From the NCBI GenBank assembly GCA_001295905.1, contig LJHT01000086.1:1-39918 (forward strand): a stretch of DNA of 39,918 bases, read 5' to 3'. The translations under genes were made by a program, and so were the position numbers. This document shows, piece after piece, positions 15,213 through 25,080 of the stretch. Numbering within the stretch: the stretch's first letter is position 1; every line of letters starts with the position of its first letter. The notes below the pieces were generated by a model. That model did no database searches and was not told where the DNA came from. It saw nothing but the letters and a program-made list of their open reading frames with translations. The DNA comes from a beta proteobacterium AAP51. GTDB lineage: Bacteria; Pseudomonadota; Gammaproteobacteria; Burkholderiales; Burkholderiaceae_C.

Positions 15213-16262
15213 ATGAGCAGCCTTATCGAACAAGCGGCGCAGCGTCTGGAGCAACTGCGCCAGGCGGGCATCAGCATCCCTGAACCCGAGCGGCCGTTGC
15301 CGGTGGCGGCGCCTGCGGCGCGCCATTTTGAACCCATGCCGCCTGCGGGTTTTGTCGAGCCCGAGCCCCAGCCCGATCCCGCACCCAATGCCAGGTACCT
15401 TGCCGAGGAAGACGCGCAACCTCAATCGCGCCAGGTGGAAATCGACCTGGCCATGCTCGGCAGTTCGGGCATCGTGACGCCCATATCGCCGCGGTCGCAC
15501 ATGGCCGACCAGTACCGCGTGATCAAGCGGCCGCTGATTGCCAATGCCATGGGCAAGGGTGCGGCCACGGTGACGCACGGCAACCTCATCATGGTGACCA
15601 GCGCCTTGCCCGGTGAAGGCAAGAGCTTCACTTCGGTGAACCTGGCCATGAGCATTGCCGCCGAGCTCGACCACACCGTGATGCTGGTGGATGCCGACGT
15701 GGCCCGCCCTTCCATCCTGCGCATGCTGGGCCTGCCGCCCGGCCCTGGCCTGCTGGACCTGCTGGAAGGCAAGGCCGACATGGCCGGCGTGCTGCTGCGC
15801 ACCAACGTCGACAAGCTCACCATCCTGCCCAGCGGTTCACCGCATCCTCGCGCCACCGAACTGCTGGCCAGCGACGCCATGTCCAGCTTGCTGCAGGACA
15901 TGGCCACGCGTTACCCCGACCGCATCATCATCTTCGATTCGCCGCCGCTGCTGCTGACCACCGAATCTCGCGTGCTGGCCACCCACATGGGCCAGATCGT
16001 CGTGGTGGTGCATGCCGACCGCACCCTGCAAGGCACGGTGAAGCAGGCGCTGGCCGCCATCGAAGCCTGCCCCCTGAAGCTGATGGTGCTGAACAAGGCC
16101 CGCAGCAATGCGGCAGGCGAGTACGGCAGCAACTACGGCTATGGCTACGGTTACGGCTATGGCTACGGGTATGGCTACGGTTACGGTGCTGCCGCAGGGG
16201 CAGGCGCAGGCGCTAGCGAAGGCGCGCCGGCCGCAGGTGATGCGGCCGCGCCGCCGCGCTGA
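15213..16262 (+). CDS. XrtA-associated tyrosine autokinase (BY-kinase)
   Basis: A 349-aa CpsD/Wzc-type cytoplasmic kinase. Walker A is SALPGEGKS (130-138), Walker A' is VMLVDADVARPS (Asp160, Asp162) and Walker B is RIIIFDSPP (about 237-245). The C-terminal tail holds nine Tyr-Gly pairs in a row (308-325) plus a further Tyr in GEYG, ten tyrosines in all, then an Ala/Gly-rich end. Tyrosine clusters in this place are the autophosphorylation sites that control polymerisation through the Wzz partner. The exact YG alternation is unusual. The gene follows the chain-length gene by four bases. Confidence 0.92.
   Translation: MSSLIEQAAQRLEQLRQAGISIPEPERPLPVAAPAARHFEPMPPAGFVEPEPQPDPAPNARYLAEEDAQPQSRQVEIDLAMLGSSGIVTPISPRSHMADQYRVIKRPLIANAMGKGAATVTHGNLIMVTSALPGEGKSFTSVNLAMSIAAELDHTVMLVDADVARPSILRMLGLPPGPGLLDLLEGKADMAGVLLRTNVDKLTILPSGSPHPRATELLASDAMSSLLQDMATRYPDRIIIFDSPPLLLTTESRVLATHMGQIVVVVHADRTLQGTVKQALAAIEACPLKLMVLNKARSNAAGEYGSNYGYGYGYGYGYGYGYGYGAAAGAGAGASEGAPAAGDAAAPPR
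16134..16187 (+). repeat. In-frame 6-base coding repeat (nine Tyr-Gly codon pairs)
   Basis: Fifty-four bases made of nine TAY-GGN units encode (Tyr-Gly)9 at the kinase C-terminus. Synonymous changes break exact identity, but a TACGGCTATGGC-like pattern recurs. Gain or loss of units would keep the frame and change the number of phosphorylatable tyrosines. Confidence 0.8.
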
Positions 16263-16277
16263 GCCGGGTTGCCGGGC

Positions 16278-17807
16278 ATGAACGGGCTGCCCGCGGCATT
16301 GCGCCGCCGCCAACGCGCCGCTGCGCCGGGCTTCCTGGTACTGGCCTTGGCGCTGCCCGCGTCTGCGCTGGCCCAGCAAGGCAGCAGCCGCGACCTGCTG
16401 CCCACCTTCGACACCGAGCTGACCTACATCGATGTCGAGCGCGCCGGGCTTGGGCGTTCACAGAGCGAGCTCACCACACAACTGCGGCCTGGTTTCCGGT
16501 ACACCAGCCGCACGGGCCGGCTGCAAGGCGCGGTGTCTTACGGCCTGGGCTTGACCTACCGCTCGCGCACCGACCCCAGCTTCGATGCCAGCAACCAGCT
16601 GACCGCCGCGCTCACGGGCCAACTGGTCGAGAACCTGGCCTTCGTCGATGTGTCGGCCTCCATCGCCAAACAGTCGCTCTCCGCTTTCGGGCAGCAATCG
16701 GTGGCCGAGCAGCCCACCGAGAACCCGAACCAGGAGGAAGTGGGCAACCTCAGCATCACGCCCTCGTTGCGGGGCAACCTGGCCGGCCTGGCGCTGGTGG
16801 ATCTGCGGCTGAATGCCACCGCTGCCAACACGCGCAAGTCGATCGAGGGCGACAGCCTCAGCACCGGCGGCACCTTGACCTTGAGCTCCACCAACCCCAA
16901 CGCCATCATCGGCTGGGGTCTGAGCGCCAGCACCATCACCACCGACTACCGCACCCGGGGCGACGCCAAGAACGACCGCGCCACTGCTTCCGTGGAGATC
17001 AGGCCCGACGTCGACGTCTCGCTCAGCGTGCGTGCCGGGCGCGAAACCACCGACATCGGCCTGTCGCAGAGCGAAAGCTTCAGCAACTGGGGCGCCAGCC
17101 TGCGTTGGCAGCCCAGCCCGCGCACCTTGGCCAGCTTCAACACCGACCGGCGCTTCTTTGGGCGTTCGCACAGCATCAACCTGTCCTACCGGCTGCCGCT
17201 TTCCAGCCTGCGCTTCGGCAGCGTGCGTGATGTCACCCTGTCTGCCAACCCGGGCGCCCTAGGGCAGCCGCTCACGCTGTACGACTTGTTCTTCGAGCAG
17301 TTCGCCTCGCAGGAGCCCGACCCCGCGCTGCGCCAGCAGCTGGTGCTGGACTTCCTGGCCGGGCTGGGCCTGGACCCCCAGGCCAGCATCGCCGGCGGCG
17401 CCATCAACCGCGGCCCCACGGTGCAAGAGCGCAACGACATCGGCTTCACCTACAGCGCCAAGCGGCTGACGCTGTCAGGCCAGGCCTTTGCCAGCCGCAC
17501 CCAGCAGTTGCTGGAAGCCGGCCTGCCGGCGCCCAGCGATGCCAACCCCCGCCAGCGCGGCTACACGGGTACAGTGGCCTATCGGCTGACGCCGACCGCC
17601 ACGTTCAGCCTGCTGGGTTCACGCCTGATGACCAAGCCCACGGCCAACCAAACCGGCACCGACTTGAAATCGCTGGGCCTGACGCTCAGCGAACGCCTCG
17701 GGCGTCTTGCCACCGCTGCCATCAACGCGCGCTACAGCGTGTTCAACAGCGCCACCAACCCCTACCGCGAGACGGCTGTCAGCGCCTCGCTGGGCCTTCG
17801 GTTCTGA
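16278..17807 (+). CDS. PEP-CTERM system-associated outer-membrane protein (TIGR03016-type)
   Basis: A protein of about 509 aa with a signal peptide (hydrophobic FLVLALALPASALAQ) and alternating amphipathic strands throughout (e.g. LRPGFRYTSRTGRLQGAVSY, ASLRWQPSPRTLASFN). It ends in ASLGLRF with a terminal Phe, the mark of a BAM-inserted beta-barrel. It matches the uncharacterised barrel that sits between the kinase and ATPase genes in XrtA loci and probably helps polymer or protein reach the surface. ATG 16278 is taken as start; an in-frame TTG at 16269 would add three residues and is equally close to the previous stop. Confidence 0.88.
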   Translation: MNGLPAALRRRQRAAAPGFLVLALALPASALAQQGSSRDLLPTFDTELTYIDVERAGLGRSQSELTTQLRPGFRYTSRTGRLQGAVSYGLGLTYRSRTDPSFDASNQLTAALTGQLVENLAFVDVSASIAKQSLSAFGQQSVAEQPTENPNQEEVGNLSITPSLRGNLAGLALVDLRLNATAANTRKSIEGDSLSTGGTLTLSSTNPNAIIGWGLSASTITTDYRTRGDAKNDRATASVEIRPDVDVSLSVRAGRETTDIGLSQSESFSNWGASLRWQPSPRTLASFNTDRRFFGRSHSINLSYRLPLSSLRFGSVRDVTLSANPGALGQPLTLYDLFFEQFASQEPDPALRQQLVLDFLAGLGLDPQASIAGGAINRGPTVQERNDIGFTYSAKRLTLSGQAFASRTQQLLEAGLPAPSDANPRQRGYTGTVAYRLTPTATFSLLGSRLMTKPTANQTGTDLKSLGLTLSERLGRLATAAINARYSVFNSATNPYRETAVSASLGLRF

Positions 17808-17810
17808 GCC

Positions 17811-18902
17811 ATGTACGAAGCGTTCTACGGGCTCACCGCCAAGCCCTTCCAGCTGAACCCCGACCCCAGCTTCTACTTCGCGAGCAAGCAGCACCGCCGC
17901 GCCAAGGCGTACCTGGAGTACGGCGTCTCGCGCAACGAAGGTTTCATCGTCATCACCGGTGAAATCGGCGCTGGCAAGACGATGGTGCTGCGCAGCCTGA
18001 TCGAGGGGCTGAACGGCAGCAACGTCATCACCGGGCACCTGGTCACCACGCAGCTGGGTGCCGAAGACACCCTGCGCATGGTGGGCGCGGCCTTCGGCTT
18101 CCGCGTGAAGGACGTGCCCAAGAGCGAGCTGCTCATCACGCTGGAAGCCTTTCTCATCAGCCAGACGAGCAAGGGCAAGCGCTGCCTGCTCATCGTGGAC
18201 GAAGCGCAGAACCTCACGCCGCGCGCGGTGGAAGAGCTGCGCATGCTCAGCAACTTCCAGTTCGGCAACCAGGCGTTGCTGCAAAGCTTCCTGGTGGGCC
18301 AGCCCGAGTTCCGCGAGATCTTGCAGCAGCCCGAGATGGAGCAGTTCCGCCAGCGCGTGGCGGCCACCTGCCACATCGGCCCGCTGGACGCCGAAGAAAC
18401 CAAGGGCTACATCGAACACCGCCTGAAGTGCGCCGGCGCCAAGGGCAAGCCCAGCTTCGAACCCAGCGCCTTCGGCGTGATCCACGCTGCCACGGGCGGC
18501 ATACCGCGCCGCATCAACGCCGTGTGCGACCGCCTGATGCTGGCCGGCTTCCTGAACGCCCGCCCCCATATCACCGAGGCCGATGTGAACGAGGTGGTGC
18601 GCGAGTTCGAGCAAGAAAACCAGGTGCCCGCCCGTGCCCAACAAGTGGCCATGGCCGGTGCTGGCGCGGCGGAAATGCCCGGCGGCATGGCCGGCGCCCT
18701 GCTGGACGTGGACCTCAGCGCCGTGCAGCTGAGCGGCGACGAAGCCGAGGCCATGAGCAAGCAGCTGGCTTCGCTGACGGCCGACCAGCGCGGCGACCAA
18801 CTGCAGCGCCTGGAGCGCAGCCTGCTGCGGCTGGAGCGCATCAACGTGCAGACCCTGGCCATGCTGACGAAGCTGGTCGAGGCGGTGAAGAAGAAGCCTT
18901 AG
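17811..18902 (+). CDS. XrtA/PEP-CTERM system-associated ATPase (ExeA-like)
   Basis: A 363-aa AAA ATPase. It begins MYEAFYGLTAKPFQLNPDP, the typical ExeA/GspA-like opening, with Walker A GEIGAGKT (50-57) and Walker B LLIVDEAQ (126-133). A C-terminal tail of about 90 residues is rich in Ala, Gln and Leu and probably helical. No transmembrane segment is obvious, so it should act in the cytoplasm, energising or regulating assembly of the export machinery. The start lies three bases after the barrel gene stop, consistent with one operon. Confidence 0.92.
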   Translation: MYEAFYGLTAKPFQLNPDPSFYFASKQHRRAKAYLEYGVSRNEGFIVITGEIGAGKTMVLRSLIEGLNGSNVITGHLVTTQLGAEDTLRMVGAAFGFRVKDVPKSELLITLEAFLISQTSKGKRCLLIVDEAQNLTPRAVEELRMLSNFQFGNQALLQSFLVGQPEFREILQQPEMEQFRQRVAATCHIGPLDAEETKGYIEHRLKCAGAKGKPSFEPSAFGVIHAATGGIPRRINAVCDRLMLAGFLNARPHITEADVNEVVREFEQENQVPARAQQVAMAGAGAAEMPGGMAGALLDVDLSAVQLSGDEAEAMSKQLASLTADQRGDQLQRLERSLLRLERINVQTLAMLTKLVEAVKKKP

Positions 18903-18948
18903 CCGCGGCCGCGCGGGCTGGCGCCACCCCCCGAACTTGAGCCCGCCG

Positions 18949-18970
18949 CGCCCCCACCTCGCAGGGGGCG
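18949..18970 (+). terminator. GC hairpin in the ATPase-deacetylase spacer
   Basis: CGCCCCC (18949-18955) and GGGGGCG (18964-18970) form a perfect 7-bp stem with an 8-base loop in the 125-bp gap after the ATPase gene. There is no T-run, so this is more likely an mRNA pause or processing structure, or a partial attenuator inside the operon, than a full terminator. Confidence 0.3.
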
Positions 18971-19027
18971 GGCGTGGCATATCACCACCCGGGCCGGCCT
19001 GAACGCCAGCCACAATGCGCAGCTGCC

Positions 19028-19882
19028 ATGCTCGCACCCACCATCACCAACGCCCTCACCATCGACGTGGAAGACTACTTCCAGGTCTCTGCCTTGGCGC
19101 CCTACATCCGGCGCGACGAGTGGAACACGCGCGAATGCCGTGTCGAGCGCAACGTCGATTGCATCCTGGCCATGCTGGCCGAGCGCCAGGTGCAGGCCAC
19201 CTTCTTCACCCTGGGCTGGGTGGCCGAGCGCTACCCACAGCTGGTGCGCCGCATCGTCGAAGGCGGGCATGAGCTGGCCAGCCACGGCTACGGCCACGAG
19301 CGCGCCAGCGACCTGAGCGAAGCCGCCTTCCGCGAAGACATCACACGCTCGAAGAAGCTGCTGGAAGACCTGTCGGGCCAGCCCGTGCTGGGCTACCGCG
19401 CGCCCAGCTTCAGCATCGGCACCGGCAACCTCTGGGCCTTCGACCAGCTGGCCCGCGCCGGCTACCGCTACAGCAGCAGCATCTACCCCATCAAGCACGA
19501 CCACTACGGCATGCCTGATTCACCGCGCTTCGCCTACCGCGTAGGCGCCGGCCTGCTGGAAGTGCCCATCACCACCGTGCGCATGGGTCAGCGCAACCTG
19601 CCTTCCACGGGCGGCGGCTGGTTCCGGCTGATGCCTTACGCCCTGTCGCGCTGGATGCTGCAGCGCGTGAACCGCCAGGACCGAGAAGCCGCCATCTTCT
19701 ATTTCCACCCCTGGGAGGTGGACCCCGGGCAGCCGCGCATTCCCGGCATCGACGCCAAGACGCGCTTCCGTCACTACGTGAACCTGGAACGCAACGAAGC
19801 CAAGCTGCGCCAGCTGCTGCAAGACTTCCGCTGGGGCCGCATGGACCGCATCTTCCTGGCCGGCGCTGCCGCGCAGGCCTGA
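19028..19882 (+). CDS. XrtA system polysaccharide deacetylase (NodB fold, DUF3473)
   Basis: A 284-aa carbohydrate esterase 4 protein. Metal and catalytic signatures are TIDVEDYF (Asp13/Asp16), SHGYGH (His86 and His90) and the RAPSFS motif (Arg124). The C-terminal part, with AIFYFHPWEVDPGQPR, is the DUF3473 extension of the exosortase-linked form. It is expected to remove N-acetyl groups from polymer or lipid-linked intermediate; no signal peptide is visible, so cytoplasmic action is possible. ATG 19028 is preferred to an upstream GTG at 18974 because the conserved family N-terminus (ITNALTIDVEDYF) begins just after it. Confidence 0.92.
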   Translation: MLAPTITNALTIDVEDYFQVSALAPYIRRDEWNTRECRVERNVDCILAMLAERQVQATFFTLGWVAERYPQLVRRIVEGGHELASHGYGHERASDLSEAAFREDITRSKKLLEDLSGQPVLGYRAPSFSIGTGNLWAFDQLARAGYRYSSSIYPIKHDHYGMPDSPRFAYRVGAGLLEVPITTVRMGQRNLPSTGGGWFRLMPYALSRWMLQRVNRQDREAAIFYFHPWEVDPGQPRIPGIDAKTRFRHYVNLERNEAKLRQLLQDFRWGRMDRIFLAGAAAQA

Positions 19883-19890
19883 GCTGGCCC

Positions 19891-20928
19891 ATGCCCACCA
19901 TCGAGCGCCTGGCCCCGCAGGACGCCCGCAGCGCCGCGCTGTGGGACACCTTCGTGATGGCCCACCCACAGGCCACCTTCTTCCACCGCAGTGCCTGGCA
20001 GGCCATCCTGCGCGAGGTGTTCCACCACGACACGCACTTCCTCTTCGCCCAAGAAGCCGGGCGCGTGACGGGCGTGCTGCCGCTGGCGCACATGAAGAGC
20101 CTGCTCTTCGGCAATTCACTCACCAGCCTGCCGTTTGCGGTGTATGGCGGCGTGGTGGCCGAAGACGAAACCACCGCCGCCGCGCTGGAAGCCGAAGCGC
20201 AGAAGCTGGCGCAGCAGCTGCAGGTGGACCACCTCGAGCTGCGCCAGCTGCAGCGCCAGCACGAAGGCTGGCCGCGGCAAGAGCTGTATGTCACCTTCCG
20301 CAAGGACATCCTGCCCGAGGAAGAGGCCAACATGCTGGCCATTCCGCGCAAGCAGCGCGCGATGGTGCGCAAGGGCATCAAGAACAACCTGAAGAGCGAG
20401 CTCGACCCCGGCGTCGACCGCTTCTTCGCGCTGTATGCCGACAACGTGCACCGCCACGGCACCCCGGCGCTGAGCCGCCGCTACTTCGAGGCCTTGCGCA
20501 GGCACTTCGGCGAAGACTGCGAAGTGCTCACCGTCACCGGCCCCGAAGGCCAGCTGCTCAGCAGCGTGCTCAGCTTCTACTTCCGCGACGAAGTGCTGCC
20601 CTATTACGCCGGCGACGACTTCGCCGCCCGCGAGCTGGCCGCCAACGACTTCAAGTATTGGGAGCTGATGCGCCGCGCCTGCGGCCGCGGCCTGAAGACC
20701 TTCGACTATGGCCGCAGCAAGGTGGGTACCGGCCCCTACAGTTTCAAGAAGAACTGGGGCTTCGAGCCGCAGCCGCTGCACTACGAGTACCGCCTGTACA
20801 AGCGCGAGGCGGTGCCGCAGAACAACCCGGCCAACAAGAAGTACAAGCTGATGATCGAAACTTGGCGGCGGCTGCCGCTGGGTTTTGCGAACTGGCTCGG
20901 GCCCTTCGTCGTGCGCAGCCTGGGTTGA
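19891..20928 (+). CDS. FemAB family XrtA/PEP-CTERM system-associated protein
   Basis: A 345-aa GNAT-fold protein of the FemAB/FemX type. The first half has the acceptor-domain pattern (HPQATFFHRSAWQAIL, GVLPLAHMKS) and the second the acyl-transfer pattern (LPYYAGDDFAARELAANDFKYWELMRRA, FDYGRSKVGTGPYSFKKNWGFEPQPLHYEYRL). FemAB enzymes move amino acids from aminoacyl-tRNA onto peptidoglycan. In XrtA loci the substrate is not established; aminoacylation of glycan or of a sorted protein is a guess. The start lies eight bases after the deacetylase stop. Confidence 0.9.
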   Translation: MPTIERLAPQDARSAALWDTFVMAHPQATFFHRSAWQAILREVFHHDTHFLFAQEAGRVTGVLPLAHMKSLLFGNSLTSLPFAVYGGVVAEDETTAAALEAEAQKLAQQLQVDHLELRQLQRQHEGWPRQELYVTFRKDILPEEEANMLAIPRKQRAMVRKGIKNNLKSELDPGVDRFFALYADNVHRHGTPALSRRYFEALRRHFGEDCEVLTVTGPEGQLLSSVLSFYFRDEVLPYYAGDDFAARELAANDFKYWELMRRACGRGLKTFDYGRSKVGTGPYSFKKNWGFEPQPLHYEYRLYKREAVPQNNPANKKYKLMIETWRRLPLGFANWLGPFVVRSLG

Positions 20929-20933
20929 GGGCG

Positions 20934-22193
20934 ATGGCCAAGCTGCTTTTCCTGGCGCACCGCCTGCCTTACCCGCCCAACAAGGGCGACAAGGTGCGCA
21001 GCTACCACCTGCTGCGCCACCTGGCCCAGCGCCACCAGGTGCACCTGGGCACCTTCGTCGACGATCCCGACGACCTGCAGCACCTGCCCACCGTGCAGGG
21101 CTGGTGCGCCAGCGTGCATGCCGAGACCCTGCAGCCGCGCACCGCCAAGCTGGCCAGCCTGCGCGGCCTGGCCACGGGCGAGGCGCTCACCGAGGTGTAC
21201 TACCGCAGCCCGAGCCTGGCGCGCTGGGTGGCACAGACCGTGGCGCGCGAGCGCATCGACGCCACCGTCGTGTTCTCTTCGTCGATGGCGCAGTATGCGC
21301 AGGCCCACCCGGCGGTGCCCATGCTGGTGGACTTCGTCGACGTCGATTCCGCCAAGTGGGCCGACTACGCGCCCAAGCACAGCTGGCCCATGTCCTGGCT
21401 TTACGCGCGCGAAGGCCGCCTGCTGCTGGCCTGCGAGCGCCGCGTGGCCGCGCAGGCCCAGCGCAGCTTTTTCGCCACCGACAAGGAAGCCGCGCTCTTC
21501 CGCAGCCTGGCCCCTGAGGCAGCAGCCAGCGTCGAAGGCATGGACAACGGCGTGGACGCCGACTACTTCGCCCCTGCCGCAGACCGCGCCACGCCGTTTG
21601 CTGCTGCGGAACTGCCGCTGGTGTTCACCGGTGCGATGGACTACTGGCCCAATGTGGACGCGGTGGCCTGGTTCGCTGCCGAAGTGCTGCCGCAGCTGCG
21701 TGCGGTGCACCCGCACCTGCGCCTGTACATCGTGGGCCGCAGCCCCACGGCGGCCGTGCGCGCGCTGGCCGGTGAAGCCGTGGTGGTGACGGGTACCGTC
21801 CCCGACGTGCGCCCCTACCTGCAGCACGCAGCTGCCGTGGTGGCCCCGCTGCGGCTGGCGCGCGGCATACAGAACAAGATCCTCGAAGCCATGGCCATGG
21901 GCCGGCCCGTGGTGGCCGCCGAAACCTGCGTGAGTGCCATGCGCGTGGTGCCCGGGCAAGACGTGGTGCCTGCGCGCGAGGCGCCTGACTACGTGCGCGA
22001 ACTGCTGGCGCTGCTGGCTGATGCGCCCCGCGCCGCGGCGCTGGGCGAAGCCGGCCGGCGTTGCGTGGTGCAGGGCTATTCCTGGGCCGCGCACCTGCAA
22101 ACACTGGAGCGCCACCTGCAGCACACCCTGAAGGCGCAGGCCAGCGCATCCGCGCCAGCCCTGGCCACCCACCCTGCCGGAGCCCGCGCGTGA
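20934..22193 (+). CDS. TIGR03087-type PEP-CTERM/XrtA system glycosyltransferase (GT4)
   Basis: A 419-aa GT-B fold enzyme. The N-terminal MAKLLFLAHRLPYPPNKGDK and the middle VDFVDVDSAKWADYA are hallmarks of this exosortase-linked subfamily. The donor-site half has LVFTGAMDYWPNVDAVAWF and GIQNKILEAMAMGRPVV with the GT4 acidic residue. It should add one sugar to the lipid-linked repeat unit at the cytoplasmic face. ATG 20934 lies five bases after the FemAB stop; the frame is open for a further kilobase upstream, but that is a shadow of the femAB-like gene. Its stop overlaps the exosortase GTG. Confidence 0.92.
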   Translation: MAKLLFLAHRLPYPPNKGDKVRSYHLLRHLAQRHQVHLGTFVDDPDDLQHLPTVQGWCASVHAETLQPRTAKLASLRGLATGEALTEVYYRSPSLARWVAQTVARERIDATVVFSSSMAQYAQAHPAVPMLVDFVDVDSAKWADYAPKHSWPMSWLYAREGRLLLACERRVAAQAQRSFFATDKEAALFRSLAPEAAASVEGMDNGVDADYFAPAADRATPFAAAELPLVFTGAMDYWPNVDAVAWFAAEVLPQLRAVHPHLRLYIVGRSPTAAVRALAGEAVVVTGTVPDVRPYLQHAAAVVAPLRLARGIQNKILEAMAMGRPVVAAETCVSAMRVVPGQDVVPAREAPDYVRELLALLADAPRAAALGEAGRRCVVQGYSWAAHLQTLERHLQHTLKAQASASAPALATHPAGARA

Positions 22194-23746
22194 GTGCTGT
22201 GCTGTCACCCCCCGCCGCGCCGCCCGCGCACTGGCGGCTGCCCCTGGCCGTGCTGGGCGGCGTGCTGCTGCTGCTGCTGTGGCAGTACCGCGAAACCTTC
22301 CTGGCCATGGTGAGCATCTGGGAGCGTTCGGGCACCTTCGCCCACGCCTTCCTGGTGCCGCCCATCAGCCTGTGGTTGGTGTGGCGCCAGCGCGAGCGGC
22401 TGGCGCGCCTGAACCCCAAGCCGCTGCCGTGGATGCTGCTGCCCACGTTGCTGTGCGGCCTGGCCTGGCTGGTGGGCGACATCGCGGGCGTGAACGCGCT
22501 CACGCAGCTGGCCGTGACGGCCTTGCTGGTGCTGGCCGTACCCGCCTTGCTGGGCTGGCAGGTGGCGCGGGTGATGGCCTTCCCGCTGGGCTTCCTGTTC
22601 TTCATGGTGCCCATCGGTGAATTCGTGATGCCGGCCATGATGGACTGGACGGCCGACGTCACTGTGGCCACCGTGCGCGCCATTGGCATTCCGGTGTACC
22701 GCGAAGGCCTGCAGTTCGTCATTCCCACGGGCAGCTGGAGCGTGGTGGAAGCCTGCAGCGGCGTGCGCTACCTCATTGCCAGCTTCATGGTGGGCACGCT
22801 GTTCGCCTACCTGAACTACAACTCCACGCGCCGCCGCCTGGCCTTCGTGGTGTTCTCCTTGCTGATGCCCATCGTGGCCAACTGGGGCCGCGCGGTGATG
22901 ATCGTGCTGCTGGGCCACTACTCGGGCAACAAGCTTGCGGTGGGTGTCGACCACCTCATCTATGGCTGGGTGTTCTTCGGCATCGTCATCGGCATCATGT
23001 TCCTGGTGGGAGCGCGTTGGGCTGAACCCGAGCTGTCCTTGCCCCCTGTCTCAGCGGCAGAACAGGCCACGGCGGTACAGCGCCCCGCTGCGCTTCAGTG
23101 GTGGGTAGCGGCCGCCTTGGTGCTGGCGCTGAGCGCGCCGCCCCTGGTGGCGCATCAGATGCAGTCTGGCGACACCCCAGTGCCCGTGCTGCAACTGCCC
23201 GACCTGCCCGGCACCAACGCAGTGCCCGGTGCCGAGCCCTTGCACCAGCCGGTCTATGAGAACCCCCGCGCGCAGGTTGCCCGGGTCTATGGGCAAGGTG
23301 ATGCAGCCATCACCGTTCACGTGGCCTATTACCGCCAGCAGACCTTCGGCCGCAAGCTCGTGAACTCACAGAACGTGCTGGTCACCTCCGACGACAGGGC
23401 TTGGCGCCAGACCGCCCGCGGCACCACCACCGTGCCCGTGAACGGGCTGCCCCAGCCCTTGCGCACCGCCGAGTTGCGCAGCGGCTCGGTGTCAGGCATC
23501 TCGGCCGGCCAAACCCTGCATGTACGCCAGCTGTACTGGGTGAACGGCCGCTTCACCACCAGCAACCACGTCGCCGCCTTGCTGGGTGTGGCCGGCCAGC
23601 TGAGCGGCCAAGGCGACGATGCTGCTGGCCTGACCTTCTATGTTGCTGGCAGCGGCCCCGAAGCCCAGGCCGCCCTGGACCAATTCATCAGCACGCAACT
23701 CGGCCCGCTCTCGGCATGGCTGGGCAGCGTGCGCGCGCAGCGCTGA
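22190..23746 (+). CDS. xrtA: Exosortase A fused to EpsI domain (XrtA-EpsI)
   Basis: A 518-aa inner-membrane cysteine transpeptidase-like enzyme that recognises and cleaves PEP-CTERM tails. About eight hydrophobic segments occupy residues 17-275. The catalytic triad is visible: Cys189 in VVEACSGVRYL, Arg234 in ANWGRAV and His255 in GVDHLIYGW. From about residue 285 a short helix (WWVAAALVLALSAPPLVA) leads to a periplasmic EpsI/DUF3485 domain with VAYYRQQTFGRKLVNSQN. The fusion of exosortase and EpsI is the usual XrtA arrangement. The start is GTG at 22190, overlapping the previous stop as GTGA; an upstream in-frame start at 22061 would only read through the glycosyltransferase gene. Confidence 0.95.
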   Translation: MSAVLSPPAAPPAHWRLPLAVLGGVLLLLLWQYRETFLAMVSIWERSGTFAHAFLVPPISLWLVWRQRERLARLNPKPLPWMLLPTLLCGLAWLVGDIAGVNALTQLAVTALLVLAVPALLGWQVARVMAFPLGFLFFMVPIGEFVMPAMMDWTADVTVATVRAIGIPVYREGLQFVIPTGSWSVVEACSGVRYLIASFMVGTLFAYLNYNSTRRRLAFVVFSLLMPIVANWGRAVMIVLLGHYSGNKLAVGVDHLIYGWVFFGIVIGIMFLVGARWAEPELSLPPVSAAEQATAVQRPAALQWWVAAALVLALSAPPLVAHQMQSGDTPVPVLQLPDLPGTNAVPGAEPLHQPVYENPRAQVARVYGQGDAAITVHVAYYRQQTFGRKLVNSQNVLVTSDDRAWRQTARGTTTVPVNGLPQPLRTAELRSGSVSGISAGQTLHVRQLYWVNGRFTTSNHVAALLGVAGQLSGQGDDAAGLTFYVAGSGPEAQAALDQFISTQLGPLSAWLGSVRAQR

Positions 23747-23792
23747 AGCACAGCCGCGCGCACATCAATATCAACTTCCTTTGCACCACCCC

Positions 23793-25073
<1,281 letters not shown>

Positions 25074-25080
25074 AGCGGCC

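Noticed and set aside
14273..15388. 371-aa open frame antisense to the chain-length gene
   Set aside because: Crosses the junction of two real genes on the other strand and has shadow composition.
16134..16187. Tandem repeat considered as a CRISPR or non-coding satellite
   Set aside because: It lies in frame in the kinase gene and encodes the tyrosine tail; there are no spacers.
19941..20933. Long upstream extension of the TIGR03087-type glycosyltransferase frame across the femAB-like gene
   Set aside because: The extension is Arg/Ala/Pro-rich shadow; the enzyme starts at ATG 20934 with the family N-terminus.
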